Shown here: piece after piece, positions 1 to 8,224 of the stretch
How positions within the stretch are numbered: position 1 is the stretch's first letter
Layout of the letters: every line of letters starts with the position of its first letter
Assembly (NCBI RefSeq): GCF_900168195.1
Contig: NZ_FUYX01000010.1
Coordinates: 1-64,000 of the forward strand
DNA length: 64,000 nucleotides
From: Allobosea thiooxidans
GTDB taxonomy: Bacteria > Pseudomonadota > Alphaproteobacteria > Rhizobiales > Beijerinckiaceae
Direction: 5' to 3'
Made by a program: the position numbers and the translations under genes
Notes under the pieces: generated by a model
What the model saw: the letters and a program-made list of their open reading frames with translations, nothing else
What the model was told of the DNA's origin: nothing
The model's database searches: none

Positions 1-321
1 GCCTCGGCCAATGCGCTGACCGGCCGGATCGGCCAGCTCAACGAACTGGTCGCGGCCTTCCGCACCGGCCGCGAGGCGGCCCAGGCCGCGCCGGTCGCGG
101 CTGCGGGCTCGGCCTCCCCGCGCCCGGCCAAGCCTGCCCTGCGCTCGCTGACTCGCCCGGCGGCAGCGCCGGCCAGCGCCACGGCGGCCGCGGCCGACGG
201 CTCCGAGCCGGAGCGGCTGCGCCAGCTCGCCCAAGCCGCCTTCGCCCAGTCCAAATCCGCCCCCGCCCCGCGCAAGGTCGCCAATGGCCGCGCCCAGGAC
301 GCCGGATGGGAAGAGTTCTGA
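1..321 (+). CDS. Methyl-accepting chemotaxis protein, C-terminal end (partial)
   Basis: The window opens inside a gene; 106 residues are readable before the stop at 319-321. The first residues (ALTGRIGQLNELVAAFRTG) look like the last helix of a chemoreceptor signalling domain, followed by a long Ala/Pro-rich low-complexity linker and a terminal GWEEF. A C-terminal xWxxF pentapeptide on a flexible linker is the known tether for the adaptation enzymes CheR and CheB, so this should be an adaptable, full-length receptor. The sensory part lies outside the window. The alternative, an unrelated Ala/Pro-rich tail, is less likely given the pentapeptide. Confidence 0.72.
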   Translation, partial: ASANALTGRIGQLNELVAAFRTGREAAQAAPVAAAGSASPRPAKPALRSLTRPAAAPASATAAAADGSEPERLRQLAQAAFAQSKSAPAPRKVANGRAQDAGWEEF

Positions 322-474
322 GCTGGGCCCCGCTGCGCCAAGGGCTCAGCGGCTCAGCCCCGGTCAAACACACGCGGCGCCCCATCGGGGCGCCGTTCCC
401 GTTTCAGGGCACAGACATGCTTGCCGCCGGTGACGTCGTCGCGAGAAGCGAAGCGGCTAAGCCGACCCGCAAGG

Positions 475-2103
475 TCACCCTGGCAGCCGATAGTCCCTGA
501 ACATCTCGCGCAGCGCCGTCTTCTGGATCTTGCCCGTCGCGGTATGCGGGATCGCCTCGACCAGCACGACATCGTCGGGCAGCCACCATTTCGCGATCTT
601 GCCGGTCATGAAGGCCAGCATTTCCTCCTTGCCGGGCCGGCGCCCCGGCTTCGGCACGATCACGAGCAGCGGCCGCTCATCCCATTTCGGATGGGCGACG
701 CCGATCACCGCCGCCTCCGCCACGTCGGGATGGCCGACAGCGAGGTTTTCGAGGTCGATCGAGGAGATCCACTCGCCGCCGGACTTGATCACGTCCTTGG
801 AGCGGTCGGTGATCTGCATGTAGCCGGCCGGGTCGATGGTGCCGACATCGCCGGTGTCGAAGAAGCCCTGCTCGTCCAGGATCGGCTCATCCTCGCGCTT
901 GAAATAGGCGCGCGCCACCGCCGGCCCGCGCATCTTGAGCCGGCCGAAGGTCTTGCCGTCCCAGGGCAGGTCGCGCCCGGCATCGTCGGTCAGCCGGAAC
1001 TCGACGGTGAAGCCCGGGTGACCCTGCTTGACCTTGAGATCGTAGAGCGCTTCGCCTTCGAGATGCTCGTAGACCGGCTTGACCGAGCAGAAGGAGCCGA
1101 GCGGGCTCATCTCGGTCATGCCCCAGGCATGGGAGACGGTGACGCCGTATTTCCGCTCGAAGGCCTCGGTCATCGCCCGCGGACAGGCCGAGCCACCGAT
1201 CACGACCCGCTTCAGCGTCGAAAGCTTGCCGCCGGTCGCCTCCAGATGCTGGAGCAGGCCGAGCCAGACCGTCGGCACCGCGGCCGTCATGGTGACTCCC
1301 TCGCCTTCCAGCAATTCGTACAGCGAGGCCCCGTCGAGCTTCGCACCCGGCATCACCAGCTTCGCGCCGGTCATCGGCGCCGAATAGGCCAGCGACCAGC
1401 TGTTTGCGTGGAACAGCGGCACCACGGGCATCACCGTGTCGCGCGAGGACAGGTTGAGATAGTCGGGCGCCGCCCAGGTCATCGCATGCAGCACGTTCGA
1501 GCGATGCGAGTAGAGCACGCCTTTCGGCCCGCCGGTGGTTCCCGAGGTGTAGCAGAGCCCGGCCGCGGTGTTCTCGTCGAAGGCGAGCCACGCGAAGTCG
1601 GCATCCGCCTCGGCGAGCCAGTCCTCATAGGCGACCGCGCCCTTCAGCGTCGTCTGCGGCATATGTGCGGCGTCTGTCAGGATGACGTAGCGCTCGATGC
1701 TCGGCAGCTTCTCCTGCAGCTGCTCGATCATCGCCACGAAGGTGAGGTCGAGGAAGAGCAGCCGGTCCCCGGCGTGGTTGATGATCCAGGCGATCTGATC
1801 GGGGAAGAGCCGCGGATTGACGGTATGCGTGATCGCGCCGATGCCGCTGATCCCGTACCAGAGCTCGAGATGGCGGTCGGTGTTCCAGGCCAGCGTCGCC
1901 ACCCTGTCGCCATGCCGCATCCCCTGCCACTGCAGCCGCTTGGCCACCCTAAGCGCGCGCTCCCGGATCTCGACATAGCTGCGGCGCCTCAGGCCGCCAT
2001 CCTCGACAGCGCGGCTCACCACCTCGCGCGTGCCGTGCTGGATCGCGGCGTGGTCGATGATCCGATGGAGCAGAAGGGGCCAGTCCTGCATCAGGCCGAG
2101 CAT
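475..2103 (-). CDS. Acyl-CoA ligase (AMP-binding), DmdB-like
   Basis: 542 residues, the usual length for fatty/aryl acyl-CoA synthetases that activate a carboxylic acid with ATP and join it to CoA. The adenylate-forming motif [11 protein letters not shown] lies at about residues 185-195, the hinge motif around [14 protein letters not shown] near 420, and the C-terminal catalytic Lys in TATGK near 530. The N-terminus [11 protein letters not shown] resembles proteins annotated as 3-(methylthio)propionyl-CoA ligase, but substrate cannot be fixed from sequence. I chose the ATG at 2103 because a GGGAGAAA ribosome site precedes it; an open upstream extension has no family similarity. It is divergent from a MarR regulator that may control it. 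Confidence 0.9.
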   Translation of the reverse strand: MLGLMQDWPLLLHRIIDHAAIQHGTREVVSRAVEDGGLRRRSYVEIRERALRVAKRLQWQGMRHGDRVATLAWNTDRHLELWYGISGIGAITHTVNPRLFPDQIAWIINHAGDRLLFLDLTFVAMIEQLQEKLPSIERYVILTDAAHMPQTTLKGAVAYEDWLAEADADFAWLAFDENTAAGLCYTSGTTGGPKGVLYSHRSNVLHAMTWAAPDYLNLSSRDTVMPVVPLFHANSWSLAYSAPMTGAKLVMPGAKLDGASLYELLEGEGVTMTAAVPTVWLGLLQHLEATGGKLSTLKRVVIGGSACPRAMTEAFERKYGVTVSHAWGMTEMSPLGSFCSVKPVYEHLEGEALYDLKVKQGHPGFTVEFRLTDDAGRDLPWDGKTFGRLKMRGPAVARAYFKREDEPILDEQGFFDTGDVGTIDPAGYMQITDRSKDVIKSGGEWISSIDLENLAVGHPDVAEAAVIGVAHPKWDERPLLVIVPKPGRRPGKEEMLAFMTGKIAKWWLPDDVVLVEAIPHTATGKIQKTALREMFRDYRLPG

Positions 2104-2243
2104 GCGCGTTTCTCCCGGAGCTTTCTGGTTTTGGGGAGAGGATAGCGGCGTGTTTCCGCGAAAGGGAAGCCGCACTATCGAAGGCTCGCCTGCTCGCGCG
2201 AGATGGTTTAGGTCTGATCGTTCAGAGCGGGGGGAAACGCCGT

Positions 2244-2708
2244 ATGTCCGCACCGAAGCCTGCGCCGCCGGGGGTGCCCGAACCGGATCGGGTCTGGTTC
2301 CGCTTCATGCGCCTGCACCAGCGCATGCTCCTCCAGATGACGGCACGGATCCGCGCGTTCGGCCTCTCGATCCCGCAATTCGACCTGCTCTCGACCCTGA
2401 CCGAGCAGGAGGGCATCAGCCAGAGCGAGCTCGCCGAGCGGCTCTATGTCACCAAAGGCAATGTCTCCGGCCTGGTCGACCGCCTGGTTCAGGCCGGCCT
2501 CGTCGAGCGTCGCGCCATCGCCGGCGACCGGCGCTCCTATGCCATGCATCTGACGCCCGAAGGCCGCCGCCTGGCCGAGGCCGGCATCGCCGCCCAGCGC
2601 GATTTCGTCGCCAGCACGCTCGGCAAGCTGAACCCCGGCGATCTGGCCGAGCTCGACCGCCTCGTCCTGCTCTGGCGCGACCTTGCCCGCGCCGTCGATG
2701 CCGAGTGA
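2244..2708 (+). CDS. MarR-family transcriptional regulator
   Basis: 154 residues with the winged helix-turn-helix of the MarR family: the core LSTLTEQEGISQSELAERLYVTKGNVSGLVDRL (about residues 50-85) followed by the wing region VERRAIAGDRRSYAMHLTPEGR. MarR proteins are dimeric, usually repressors released by a small aromatic or acyl ligand. It is divergent from the acyl-CoA ligase gene across 140 bp and overlaps the following amidase gene by about 10 nt, so it may control both; that is inference. No clear operator was picked out by eye. Confidence 0.92.
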   Translation: MSAPKPAPPGVPEPDRVWFRFMRLHQRMLLQMTARIRAFGLSIPQFDLLSTLTEQEGISQSELAERLYVTKGNVSGLVDRLVQAGLVERRAIAGDRRSYAMHLTPEGRRLAEAGIAAQRDFVASTLGKLNPGDLAELDRLVLLWRDLARAVDAE

Positions 2709-4176
2709 CGCCGCGATGGCTGCCGAGATCGACCTCACCGCCTCCGCCACGGCCCTGCGCGCCGCCCTGGCCGCCCGGCGCTTCAGCGCCGCCGCGCTGC
2801 TCGAAGCGAGCTTCGCCCGGATCGATGCGCTGAACCCACGCCTCAACGCCATCGTGGCGCAGGACCGCGAGGCCGCCCGCGCCATGGCCCGCCTCAGCGA
2901 CGTGCGGATCGCGAACGGCACGGCCCGCCCGCTCGAAGGGCTGCCGATCACGATCAAGGACGCCTTCGACGTCGCCGGCCTGCCCTCCTCCGGCGGCCTG
3001 CCCGCCTATCGCGAGCGCGTGCCGGACGAGGACGCCGCGCCGGTCGCAAGGCTGCGCGCCGCCGGCGCCGTCATCCTCGGCAAGACGAATGTCCCGGTGT
3101 TCTCCGGCGATTTCCAGAGCTACAACCCCGCCCATGGCGTGACCAACAACCCCTGGGACGAGACGCGCTCCCCCGGCGGCTCCTCGGGCGGTGCGGCGGT
3201 GGCCGTGGCCACCGGCATGAGCGCCTTCGAGCTCGGCTCCGATCTCGGCAGCTCGATCCGCTGGCCGGCCCATGCCTGCGGCGTCTTCGGCCTGAAGACG
3301 AGCTGGGGGCTGGTCTCGACCTGGGGGGCGATCCCGCCCCCGCCGGAGCGCCGCCCGCCGCGCAACGTCGATCTGATGGTGGCCGGCCCCATTGCCCGCG
3401 CCGCCGAGGATCTGGATCTCGTCCTGCCCGTCATCGCCGGCCCGCGGGATGCGGCCCTGCCCGCCCCGACCCTGCCGGAACCGCGGGCCGTCGGCGCGAA
3501 GGGCCTGCGCGTCGCGCTCTGGGCCGACGATCCCTTCGCACCGGTCGATCGCGAGGTCTCGGACGCGGTGCGCGAAGCCGCGCGCCGCCTGGCCGCGGCC
3601 GGCGCCATCGTCGACGAGACTGCCCGCCCCTCGGTCGGCTTCGCCGACGCCTTCGAGGTCTATGCGCTTCTGAACCATGCCGTCGTCGCCTACGGCCTGC
3701 CGCCGAAGGTGCGCGCCCGCATCCAGGCCCAGGCCTCGCGCTACAGCCCGAACGACCTGTCGCACCAGGCCCTGCAGGCGCGCGGCGCCCGCATGACGCC
3801 CGGTCTCTATCAGCAGCTTGCTCAGCGCCGCCTCGCGCAGAAGCGGCAATGGGCGCGCTTCTTCGCGCGCTACGACGTCCTGCTCTGCCCGCCGGCGCCC
3901 GTCGCCGCCATCCCGCATGATCATGGGCCGGACATCCACGCCCGGCAGTTGATCGTGAACGGCGCGCCCCGCCCCTATCTCGACTTCCTGCTCTGGGCCT
4001 CGCTCGCCACCGGCGCCGACCTGCCGGCCCTGGCAGCGCCGGTCGGATTCTCGCGCGAGGGGTTGCCGCTCGGCGTCCAGATCATCGCGCCCTTCGGCGA
4101 GGATCGCACCGCCATCGCCGTCGGCGCGATGCTGGAAGCCATGGGCGGCCGCTTCGTCGCGCCGCCGGCGCGCTGA
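2698..4176 (+). CDS. Amidase (amidase-signature family)
   Basis: About 490 residues with the Ser-cisSer-Lys amidase signature: the catalytic Lys in TIKDAFDV (about residue 87 from this start), the Gly/Ser-rich PGGSSGGAAVAVATG, and the nucleophile region GSDLGSSIR where most members read GSDTGGSIR. These cytoplasmic enzymes hydrolyse amides to acid and ammonia; the substrate is unknown. ATGs at 2683, 2698 and 2716 are possible; the family-like sequence begins about 2716. The gene overlaps the MarR stop, so it is translationally linked to the regulator. GatA is unlikely because no gatB/gatC neighbours are present. Confidence 0.9.
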   Translation: MPSDAAMAAEIDLTASATALRAALAARRFSAAALLEASFARIDALNPRLNAIVAQDREAARAMARLSDVRIANGTARPLEGLPITIKDAFDVAGLPSSGGLPAYRERVPDEDAAPVARLRAAGAVILGKTNVPVFSGDFQSYNPAHGVTNNPWDETRSPGGSSGGAAVAVATGMSAFELGSDLGSSIRWPAHACGVFGLKTSWGLVSTWGAIPPPPERRPPRNVDLMVAGPIARAAEDLDLVLPVIAGPRDAALPAPTLPEPRAVGAKGLRVALWADDPFAPVDREVSDAVREAARRLAAAGAIVDETARPSVGFADAFEVYALLNHAVVAYGLPPKVRARIQAQASRYSPNDLSHQALQARGARMTPGLYQQLAQRRLAQKRQWARFFARYDVLLCPPAPVAAIPHDHGPDIHARQLIVNGAPRPYLDFLLWASLATGADLPALAAPVGFSREGLPLGVQIIAPFGEDRTAIAVGAMLEAMGGRFVAPPAR

Positions 4177-4329
4177 TCGGCGGGATGACTTTTGCGAGCC
4201 AGGCGGCCGCCTTACAGTGACGGCTGCCTTGCAGCAGAGTCTGCCGCCCCCCGCGCCAAAAGCGCTCAACATTTGCGGACAGATTAGCCTAGAGTGGCAA
4301 GAATCTTAAACGGAACCGGGAGGCCCATC

Positions 4330-5709
4330 ATGCTGTCGAATCTCGCCGTCAGGGACATAGAAACGCTCGTCCACCCCTATACCAACCTCGCCACCCATCG
4401 GCAGAACGGGCCACTGGTGCTGGAAAGCGGCAAGGGCGTCTACGTCTACGACTCGGCCGGCAAGGAATATATCGAGGGCATGGCGGGGCTCTGGTGCACC
4501 GCGCTCGGCTACTCCAACCAGGAGCTGATCGAGACGGCCTACGAGCAGATGAAGAAGCTGCCCTTCACCCACATCTTCGGCGGGCGCAGTCATGATCCGG
4601 CGATCGAACTCGCCGAGAAACTGAAGGAGATCGCCCCGGTTCCGATCTCCAAGGTGTTCTACGGCGCCTCCGGCTCCGACGCCAACGACACCCAGGTCAA
4701 GATCGTCTGGTACATGAACAATGCGCTGGGCCGGCCGCAGAAGAAGAAGATCATCTCGCGGCTCAAGGGCTATCACGGCGTCACCGTCGCCTCCGCCTCG
4801 CTGACCGGCCTGCCGAACAACCACATCGACTTCGACCTGCCGCTGCCCGGCATCATGCACACCTCCTGCCCGCATCACTACCGCTTCGCCGAGCCGGGCG
4901 AGAGCGAGCAGGATTACTCGTCGCGCCTCGCCGCCGAGCTCGAGGAGATGATCCTGCGCGAGGGGCCGGACACGGTCGCCGCCTTCATCGCCGAGCCGGT
5001 GATGGGCGCCGGCGGCGCGATCACCCCCCCGGAAGGCTATTTCGAGAAGATCAACGCCGTCCTCGCCAAATACGACATCCTGTTCATCTCGGACGAGGTC
5101 ATCACCGGCTTCGGCCGCACCGGCAAGATGTTCGGCACCGAGACCTACGGCATGAACGCCGACACGATCTCGCTCGCCAAGCAGATCACCTCGGCCTATT
5201 TCCCGCTCAGCGCCGTGATGATGAACGAGAAGGTCTACGAGGTCCTTGTCGACCAGAGCCGCAAGATCGGCACCTTCGGCCACGGCAACACCTATGCCGG
5301 CCATCCGGTCGGCTGCGCGGTCGCGGTGAAGACGCTGGAGATCTACCAGCGCGAGAAGATCGTCGACCACGTCAACAAGGTCGCGCCGGCCTTCCTGCGC
5401 CGGCTCGACAAGCTCGCCGAGCACCCGCTTGTCGGCGAAGCCCGTGGCGTCGGCCTGATCGGCGGCGCCGAGCTGGTCAAGGACAAGCAGACCAAGGCCT
5501 CGTTCGAGGCCAAGAACGGCGTCGCCGCCAAGGCCGTCGCCTATGCGCTGGAAGAAGGCTTCATCACCCGCGCCATGGGCGACCGCCTCGCCTTCTGCCC
5601 GCCGCTGGTGATCAGCGAGGCCGAGATCGAGGAAATGTTCAATCGCTGCGAGCGCGCCCTCGACAAGACGCTGAACTGGGCCAAGGCCGAAGGTCTGCTG
5701 GCCGCCTGA
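4330..5709 (+). CDS. Class III (omega) aminotransferase
   Basis: 459 residues of a PLP-dependent class III transaminase. The ring-binding Asp lies in FISDEVITGFGRTG (Asp255) and the PLP Lys in SLAKQITSAYFPL (Lys284); YGASGSDANDT near 111-121 is the phosphate-binding turn. Closest in style are omega-amino acid or amine:pyruvate transaminases, which move the amino group of beta-alanine, GABA, putrescine or taurine; which one cannot be told here. The ATG at 4330 follows a GGGAGG site, better than the in-frame upstream start at 4294. A strong hairpin terminator follows at 5734. Confidence 0.93.
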   Translation: MLSNLAVRDIETLVHPYTNLATHRQNGPLVLESGKGVYVYDSAGKEYIEGMAGLWCTALGYSNQELIETAYEQMKKLPFTHIFGGRSHDPAIELAEKLKEIAPVPISKVFYGASGSDANDTQVKIVWYMNNALGRPQKKKIISRLKGYHGVTVASASLTGLPNNHIDFDLPLPGIMHTSCPHHYRFAEPGESEQDYSSRLAAELEEMILREGPDTVAAFIAEPVMGAGGAITPPEGYFEKINAVLAKYDILFISDEVITGFGRTGKMFGTETYGMNADTISLAKQITSAYFPLSAVMMNEKVYEVLVDQSRKIGTFGHGNTYAGHPVGCAVAVKTLEIYQREKIVDHVNKVAPAFLRRLDKLAEHPLVGEARGVGLIGGAELVKDKQTKASFEAKNGVAAKAVAYALEEGFITRAMGDRLAFCPPLVISEAEIEEMFNRCERALDKTLNWAKAEGLLAA

Positions 5710-5733
5710 TCCGCGTCGGAATACCTATCGGGA

Positions 5734-5762
5734 AGCCGGGCGGCGACGCCCGGCTTTTTTGT
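5734..5762 (+). terminator. Rho-independent terminator of the transaminase gene
   Basis: AGCCGGGC (5734-5741) pairs with GCCCGGCT (5748-5755) around a 6-nt loop and runs into a T-tract at 5755-5760. It sits 24 nt after the transaminase stop. Confidence 0.9.
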
Positions 5763-5912
5763 TTCGTTCAGCATTGTGGCCGGATATCTGCGCGGCCCGA
5801 GATCGCCACGAACAAATCACAGTGGTGCCCCGGCGCGGTCCCGATCGGCTTCCAGTGTGGCCTGGTCGAGGGCGAGAGCCCGCGACGTCAGGTCATCAGC
5901 GAGCCAGGAGCC

Positions 5913-6122
5913 ATGGTCCAGCGCGACACCAGCCCCCAGATGCAGACCCGCAAGGGCTTCCACGACGCTTCGGCACGGGAAGTCTATGCAGCGCGCTTCC
6001 GTCCGATCGCAATTCAGGCGGTCGCGGCGGGAACCAGACAGCTCTCCGGCGCGTTGAGCCAGCACGGCAAGGTACCCAGGCCTGAATTGCCCGGCGTGCT
6101 TCGCCACGGTTTCGTCGACTGA
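5913..6122 (+). CDS. Possible small protein of unknown function (69 aa)
   Basis: A 69-residue frame beginning MVQRDTSPQMQTRKGF, with a middle stretch FRPIAIQAVAAGTRQLSG. I do not recognise it. In its favour: the reading frame ends 25 nt before a strong hairpin plus T-run on the same strand (6148), so something transcribed rightward ends here, and AGGAG precedes the ATG, though only 2 nt away. Against it: no family similarity I can name, and the frame stays open upstream to 5763, suggesting a decayed longer gene or a non-coding transcript. The rest of 5763-6359 holds only the terminator and a short palindromic repeat. Confidence 0.3.
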   Translation: MVQRDTSPQMQTRKGFHDASAREVYAARFRPIAIQAVAAGTRQLSGALSQHGKVPRPELPGVLRHGFVD

Positions 6123-6147
6123 AACCTCCCCTTCGAGACCCATGACT

Positions 6148-6185
6148 GGCCGGTGCGGAGCTCAAACTCCCACCGGCCTTTTTTT
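6148..6185 (+). terminator. Rho-independent terminator
   Basis: GGCCGGTG (6148-6155) pairs with CACCGGCC (6171-6178) and is followed by seven T (6179-6185). It implies a plus-strand transcript ending here, either the small frame at 5913 or an RNA. Confidence 0.85.
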
Positions 6186-6233
6186 GTTCGGCTCCCTGGG
6201 CGGTGCCGAATCGCGTCTCAGCACGGGATCGCA

Positions 6234-6277
6234 CCGTCATTCCGGGGCATGCCGCAGGCATAAGCCCGGAATGACGG
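6234..6277. repeat. Palindromic intergenic repeat (GTCATTCCGGG type)
   Basis: CCGTCATTCCGGG (6234-6246) and CCCGGAATGACGG (6265-6277) form a perfect 13-bp inverted repeat with an 18-bp spacer. No coding role; a related half-element lies at 53084-53130. Confidence 0.75.
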
Positions 6278-6359
6278 CGTGGTTCCGCGGAAAGCATGCC
6301 CAAACGAAAACGGGCGGCCCCGAGGCCGCCCGCTGACATCTCCAAATCGTCCGATCCGA

Positions 6360-6956
6360 TCAGACGACCACGACCTTCGCCCCGGCCGGAACCCGGTTGA
6401 ACAGGTCGATCACATCGATGTTGCGCATCCGGATGCAGCCGGAGGAGGCCGAGCGGCCGATCGTCTCCGGCTCGTTGGTGCCGTGGATGCGGTAGAGCGT
6501 GTCCTTGCCGTCCTGGTAGAGATAGAGCGCGCGCGCGCCGAGCGGGTTCTCGGGGCCGCCATTCATGCCGCCCGCGACGGGCTTCAGATGCGGCCAGCGC
6601 TTCACCATCTCGGCCGGCGGCGTCCAGCGCGGCCATTCGGCCTTGCGCTGCACCACGGCCTCGCCGGTCCAGCCATAGGCTTCCTCGCCGGTCGCGACGC
6701 CGTAACGGATCGCCCTCCGGTTCGGCAGCACGAGATAGAGGAATTTCGACTTGGTATCGATATAGATCGTACCGGGCGGCTGGCCCGTCGGATCGGCGAT
6801 CTCGTAGGGGAGATAGGGAAGGTAGGTGTCGAACTTGGGGACGAGCGCGATATATTCGGCGTCCCGCGCCGACAGTTCGGGAGCCGCAATGCTCTTATAC
6901 TGGCAGGCGCCCAGGAGGGCGGAGAGCGCCAGTGCGACGAAAACGGACTTTTTCAT
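6360..6956 (-). CDS. L,D-transpeptidase lipoprotein (YkuD domain)
   Basis: 198 residues. The N-terminus MKKSVFVALALSALLGAC is a lipoprotein signal with lipobox LGAC (Cys18). The YkuD domain (about 60-198) carries RIHGTNEPETIG and SSGCIRM, giving the catalytic His158 and Cys174. Such enzymes form 3-3 peptidoglycan crosslinks or attach proteins to peptidoglycan from the periplasm. ATG 6956 gives the cleanest signal peptide; a GTG three codons upstream is possible. It stands alone, preceded by a 150-bp gap shared with the divergent deacetylase gene. Confidence 0.92.
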   Translation of the reverse strand: MKKSVFVALALSALLGACQYKSIAAPELSARDAEYIALVPKFDTYLPYLPYEIADPTGQPPGTIYIDTKSKFLYLVLPNRRAIRYGVATGEEAYGWTGEAVVQRKAEWPRWTPPAEMVKRWPHLKPVAGGMNGGPENPLGARALYLYQDGKDTLYRIHGTNEPETIGRSASSGCIRMRNIDVIDLFNRVPAGAKVVVV

Positions 6957-7108
6957 AGCCTCCACCAGCGCGACCCGAAGGTAGCCTTTATGATGAATCG
7001 AACGTTAACGCTTCGTATCACCCGGGTCTTGCCCAAGAGGCTACGGTCTGGCGAAGCACTAGGCTCCAAACGGTCGCGGCGCAATCTGGTTCCCTTTATG
7101 GCATTCGC

Positions 7109-8107
7109 ATGGAGCGAATGCGTGGCAAACCGGCCACGCCCCCCGCTTCACCGCCCGCATTTCCCGGACCGACACGCTTGACCACGCTGCTCATCACCCA
7201 TCCCGCCGGTCTGGCCCATGCGATGCCGGCCGGTCATCCCGAATGCGCCGAGCGGCTGCGAGCGGTCGAGCAGGCGCTCGAGGCCGAGCGCTTCGCGGCA
7301 CTGATTCGGGTCGAGGCGCCGCTCGGCACGATCGATCAGGTGGCGCTCTGCCATGACCGCGCCTATGCGCAGGCGCTGATCGCCTCTTCGCCCGAGGCCG
7401 GCTTCGTCCAGATCGATGCCGATACGCTGATGTCGCCCGGCACGATCGAAGCGGCGCTGCGCGGCGTCGGCGGCGCGGTCCATGCGGTGGACGAGGTGTT
7501 CGGCGGCAGGGCCCGCGGCGCCTTCGTCGCCATGCGCCCGCCCGGGCACCATGCCGAGCGCGCACGTGCGATGGGCTTCTGCTTCTTCAACCACGCCGCG
7601 GTTGCGGCGCGCCACGCCCAGGCGGCGCACGGCGCCGAGCGCGTCGTCATCGTCGACTGGGACGTCCACCACGGCAACGGCACCCAGGACATCTTCTGGA
7701 ACGACGACAGCGTGCTCTACGCCTCGACCCATGAGATGCCGCTCTACCCCGGCACGGGCGCCGCGTCCGAACGCGGCGAGCACGACACGATCGTCAACGT
7801 GCCCCTCGCCCCAGGCACCGGTTCGGACGCGTTCCGCGAAGCCTTCGACATCGCGATCCTGCCGCGGGTCGCAGCCTTCCGCCCCGACCTCGTCGTCATC
7901 TCGGCCGGCTTCGACGCGCATTGGCGCGACCCGCTCGCGAGCCTCAACCTGCGCGAGGCCGATTTCGCCTGGGCGACCCGCAAGCTGATCGAACTGGCCG
8001 ACCGGCACGCCGCCGGCCGCGTCGTCTCGATCCTGGAAGGCGGTTACGACCTCGACGCGCTGGCGAAATCGACAGCCGCCCATGTTTCGGCGCTGATGGA
8101 AGGGTGA
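7109..8107 (+). CDS. Histone deacetylase / acetylpolyamine amidohydrolase family hydrolase
   Basis: Zn-dependent deacetylase fold: PPGHHAERARAMGFCFFN carries the tandem active-site His pair, and VDWDVHHGNGTQ gives the metal Asp/His ligands; the later SAGFDAHWRDPL supplies another Asp ligand. Bacterial members deacetylate small molecules such as acetylpolyamines, or proteins; the substrate is unknown here. The family usually starts like MTTLLITHPAG, which here would be a TTG at 7178; the ATG at 7109 adds 23 Pro-rich residues and could be wrong. Monocistronic, followed by a palindromic repeat. Confidence 0.9.
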   Translation: MERMRGKPATPPASPPAFPGPTRLTTLLITHPAGLAHAMPAGHPECAERLRAVEQALEAERFAALIRVEAPLGTIDQVALCHDRAYAQALIASSPEAGFVQIDADTLMSPGTIEAALRGVGGAVHAVDEVFGGRARGAFVAMRPPGHHAERARAMGFCFFNHAAVAARHAQAAHGAERVVIVDWDVHHGNGTQDIFWNDDSVLYASTHEMPLYPGTGAASERGEHDTIVNVPLAPGTGSDAFREAFDIAILPRVAAFRPDLVVISAGFDAHWRDPLASLNLREADFAWATRKLIELADRHAAGRVVSILEGGYDLDALAKSTAAHVSALMEG

Positions 8108-8117
8108 GCGCCCCGCC

Positions 8118-8214
8118 CGTCATTGCGAGGCGCGAAGCGACGAAGCCGTCGAGGGGATTGGATCAGACGTTCGACCCAGCTCCCCTGGATTGCTTCGCGT
8201 GGCTCGCAATGACG
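8118..8214. repeat. Palindromic intergenic repeat, family B copy 1
   Basis: Begins CGTCATTGCGAGGCGCGAAG and ends with GGCTCGCAATGACG, so its ends are inverted copies; the centre also folds. A second copy lies at 9604-9701. It fills the convergent gap between the deacetylase and RibBX genes. Confidence 0.85.
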
Positions 8215-8224
8215 ACGAAGCGCC

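Noticed and set aside
421..2145. 574-residue plus-strand frame
   Set aside because: It is the antisense shadow of the acyl-CoA ligase gene, rich in Arg/His/Ala, with no domain.
2698..4176. GatA subunit of tRNA amidotransferase
   Set aside because: Only the general amidase signature is seen; no gatB or gatC lies beside it.
2449..4272. 607-residue minus-strand frame
   Set aside because: Antisense to the amidase gene with low-complexity sequence.
5759..6085. 108-residue frame after the transaminase
   Set aside because: Begins inside the terminator T-tract and has Arg/Pro-rich, non-protein-like sequence.
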